Of a DNA stretch of 64,000 nt, positions 63,851 through 64,000 are shown in pieces. The stretch is taken from positions 4,402,001 to 4,466,000 of the forward strand of contig OZ244893.1 of the NCBI GenBank assembly GCA_965221485.1, given 5' to 3'. The DNA comes from JAJEBT01 sp965221485. GTDB lineage: Bacteria; Pseudomonadota; Alphaproteobacteria; MPNO01; UBA830. A model generated the notes under the pieces. The model did no database searches. It was not told where the DNA came from and saw nothing but the letters and a program-made list of their open reading frames with translations. Position 1 is the first letter of the stretch; every line of letters begins with the position of its first letter. A program made the translations under genes and the position numbers.

Positions 63851-64000
63851 ATGATGGCCAATGAGAAGAACTGGCATGATCTCATCAAGCCGGCCCGGCT
63901 GGTGGTCGAGCGGGGCGCTGATGAGCACCGGTTGGCGACGATCACAGCGGAGCCGCTGGAGCGGGGGTTCGGAACCACGCTGGGGAATGCCCTGCGCCGT
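63851..64000 (+). CDS. rpoA: DNA-directed RNA polymerase subunit alpha (partial, cut by window end)
   Basis: The first 50 codons of RpoA are visible: NWHDLIKPARLVVERG, then ATITAEPLERGFGTTLGNAL, which is the assembly-domain hallmark. Two tandem ATG codons (63851, 63854) could start it. No conclusion about the rest is possible. Confidence 0.95.
   Translation, partial: MMANEKNWHDLIKPARLVVERGADEHRLATITAEPLERGFGTTLGNALRR

Overview
The window looks like chromosomal DNA of a GC-rich alphaproteobacterium. The evidence is the order tRNA-Tyr / tRNA-Gly / tuf / tRNA-Trp / secE / nusG / rplKAJL / rpoBC followed by rpsL-rpsG-fusA-tuf and the S10-spc-alpha ribosomal genes in one unbroken series, together with the style of the RpoB, EF-G and EF-Tu sequences. 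Genus or family cannot be fixed from what is here. The window has two unlike halves: an accessory metabolic half (1-32.5 kb) and a core information-processing half (32.5-64 kb).

Accessory half. At 0.9-3.3 kb a leftward three-gene set encodes a DUF2848 protein, a cupin and an amidase-signature hydrolase. At 4.1-8.0 kb a rightward set encodes two tandem MFS carriers, a NUDIX hydrolase and a zinc-free quinone-oxidoreductase-like dehydrogenase, followed by a third MFS carrier. At 9.6-12.7 kb lies a tripartite tricarboxylate transporter, with the binding protein facing a fused TctA-TctB membrane protein. At 13.2-15.1 kb are an Asp-box beta-propeller protein and a LysR regulator. From 15.2 to 22.0 kb a long rightward cluster encodes an alpha/beta hydrolase, a luciferase-like flavin monooxygenase, a 2Fe-2S ferredoxin, a protein with a 3-hydroxyanthranilate-dioxygenase-like (HAAO-like) cysteine tail, a complete NMT1/SsuA-type ABC importer and a second hydrolase. 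It is met head-on (22.1-24.5 kb) by a leftward set with two more HAAO-tail proteins and a decayed copy of the second hydrolase. A VOC protein and an acyl-CoA-dehydrogenase-like flavoprotein follow (25.3-27.0 kb). I read 15.2-27.0 kb as a probable uptake and ring-oxidation/hydrolysis pathway for an unidentified aromatic or heterocyclic compound; this is inference. From 27.4 to 32.5 kb come an orphan ribbon-helix-helix antitoxin-like gene, tRNA-Thr, a PEP mutase/isocitrate lyase family enzyme, a DapA-family aldolase and an orphan molybdenum hydroxylase large subunit.

Core half. rlmB (leftward) borders the tRNA/tuf/secE/nusG start of the rpoBC region. rpoBC is followed by a gene-poor 640-base gap that holds a nested inverted repeat and a strong sigma-70-like promoter for rpsL. 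From rpsL the ribosomal genes run tightly packed through rpsJ, rplC and the rest to secY and adk. A near-perfect TTGACA/TATAAT promoter at the end of adk then starts rpsM-rpsK-rpoA, and rpoA is cut by the right edge. The two tuf genes are almost identical (three silent differences seen) and use a codon style unlike their neighbours, which points to gene conversion. Regulatory structure is visible as perfect hairpins between rplA and rplJ and between rplL and rpoB, and as a perfect dyad just downstream of the rpsL promoter.
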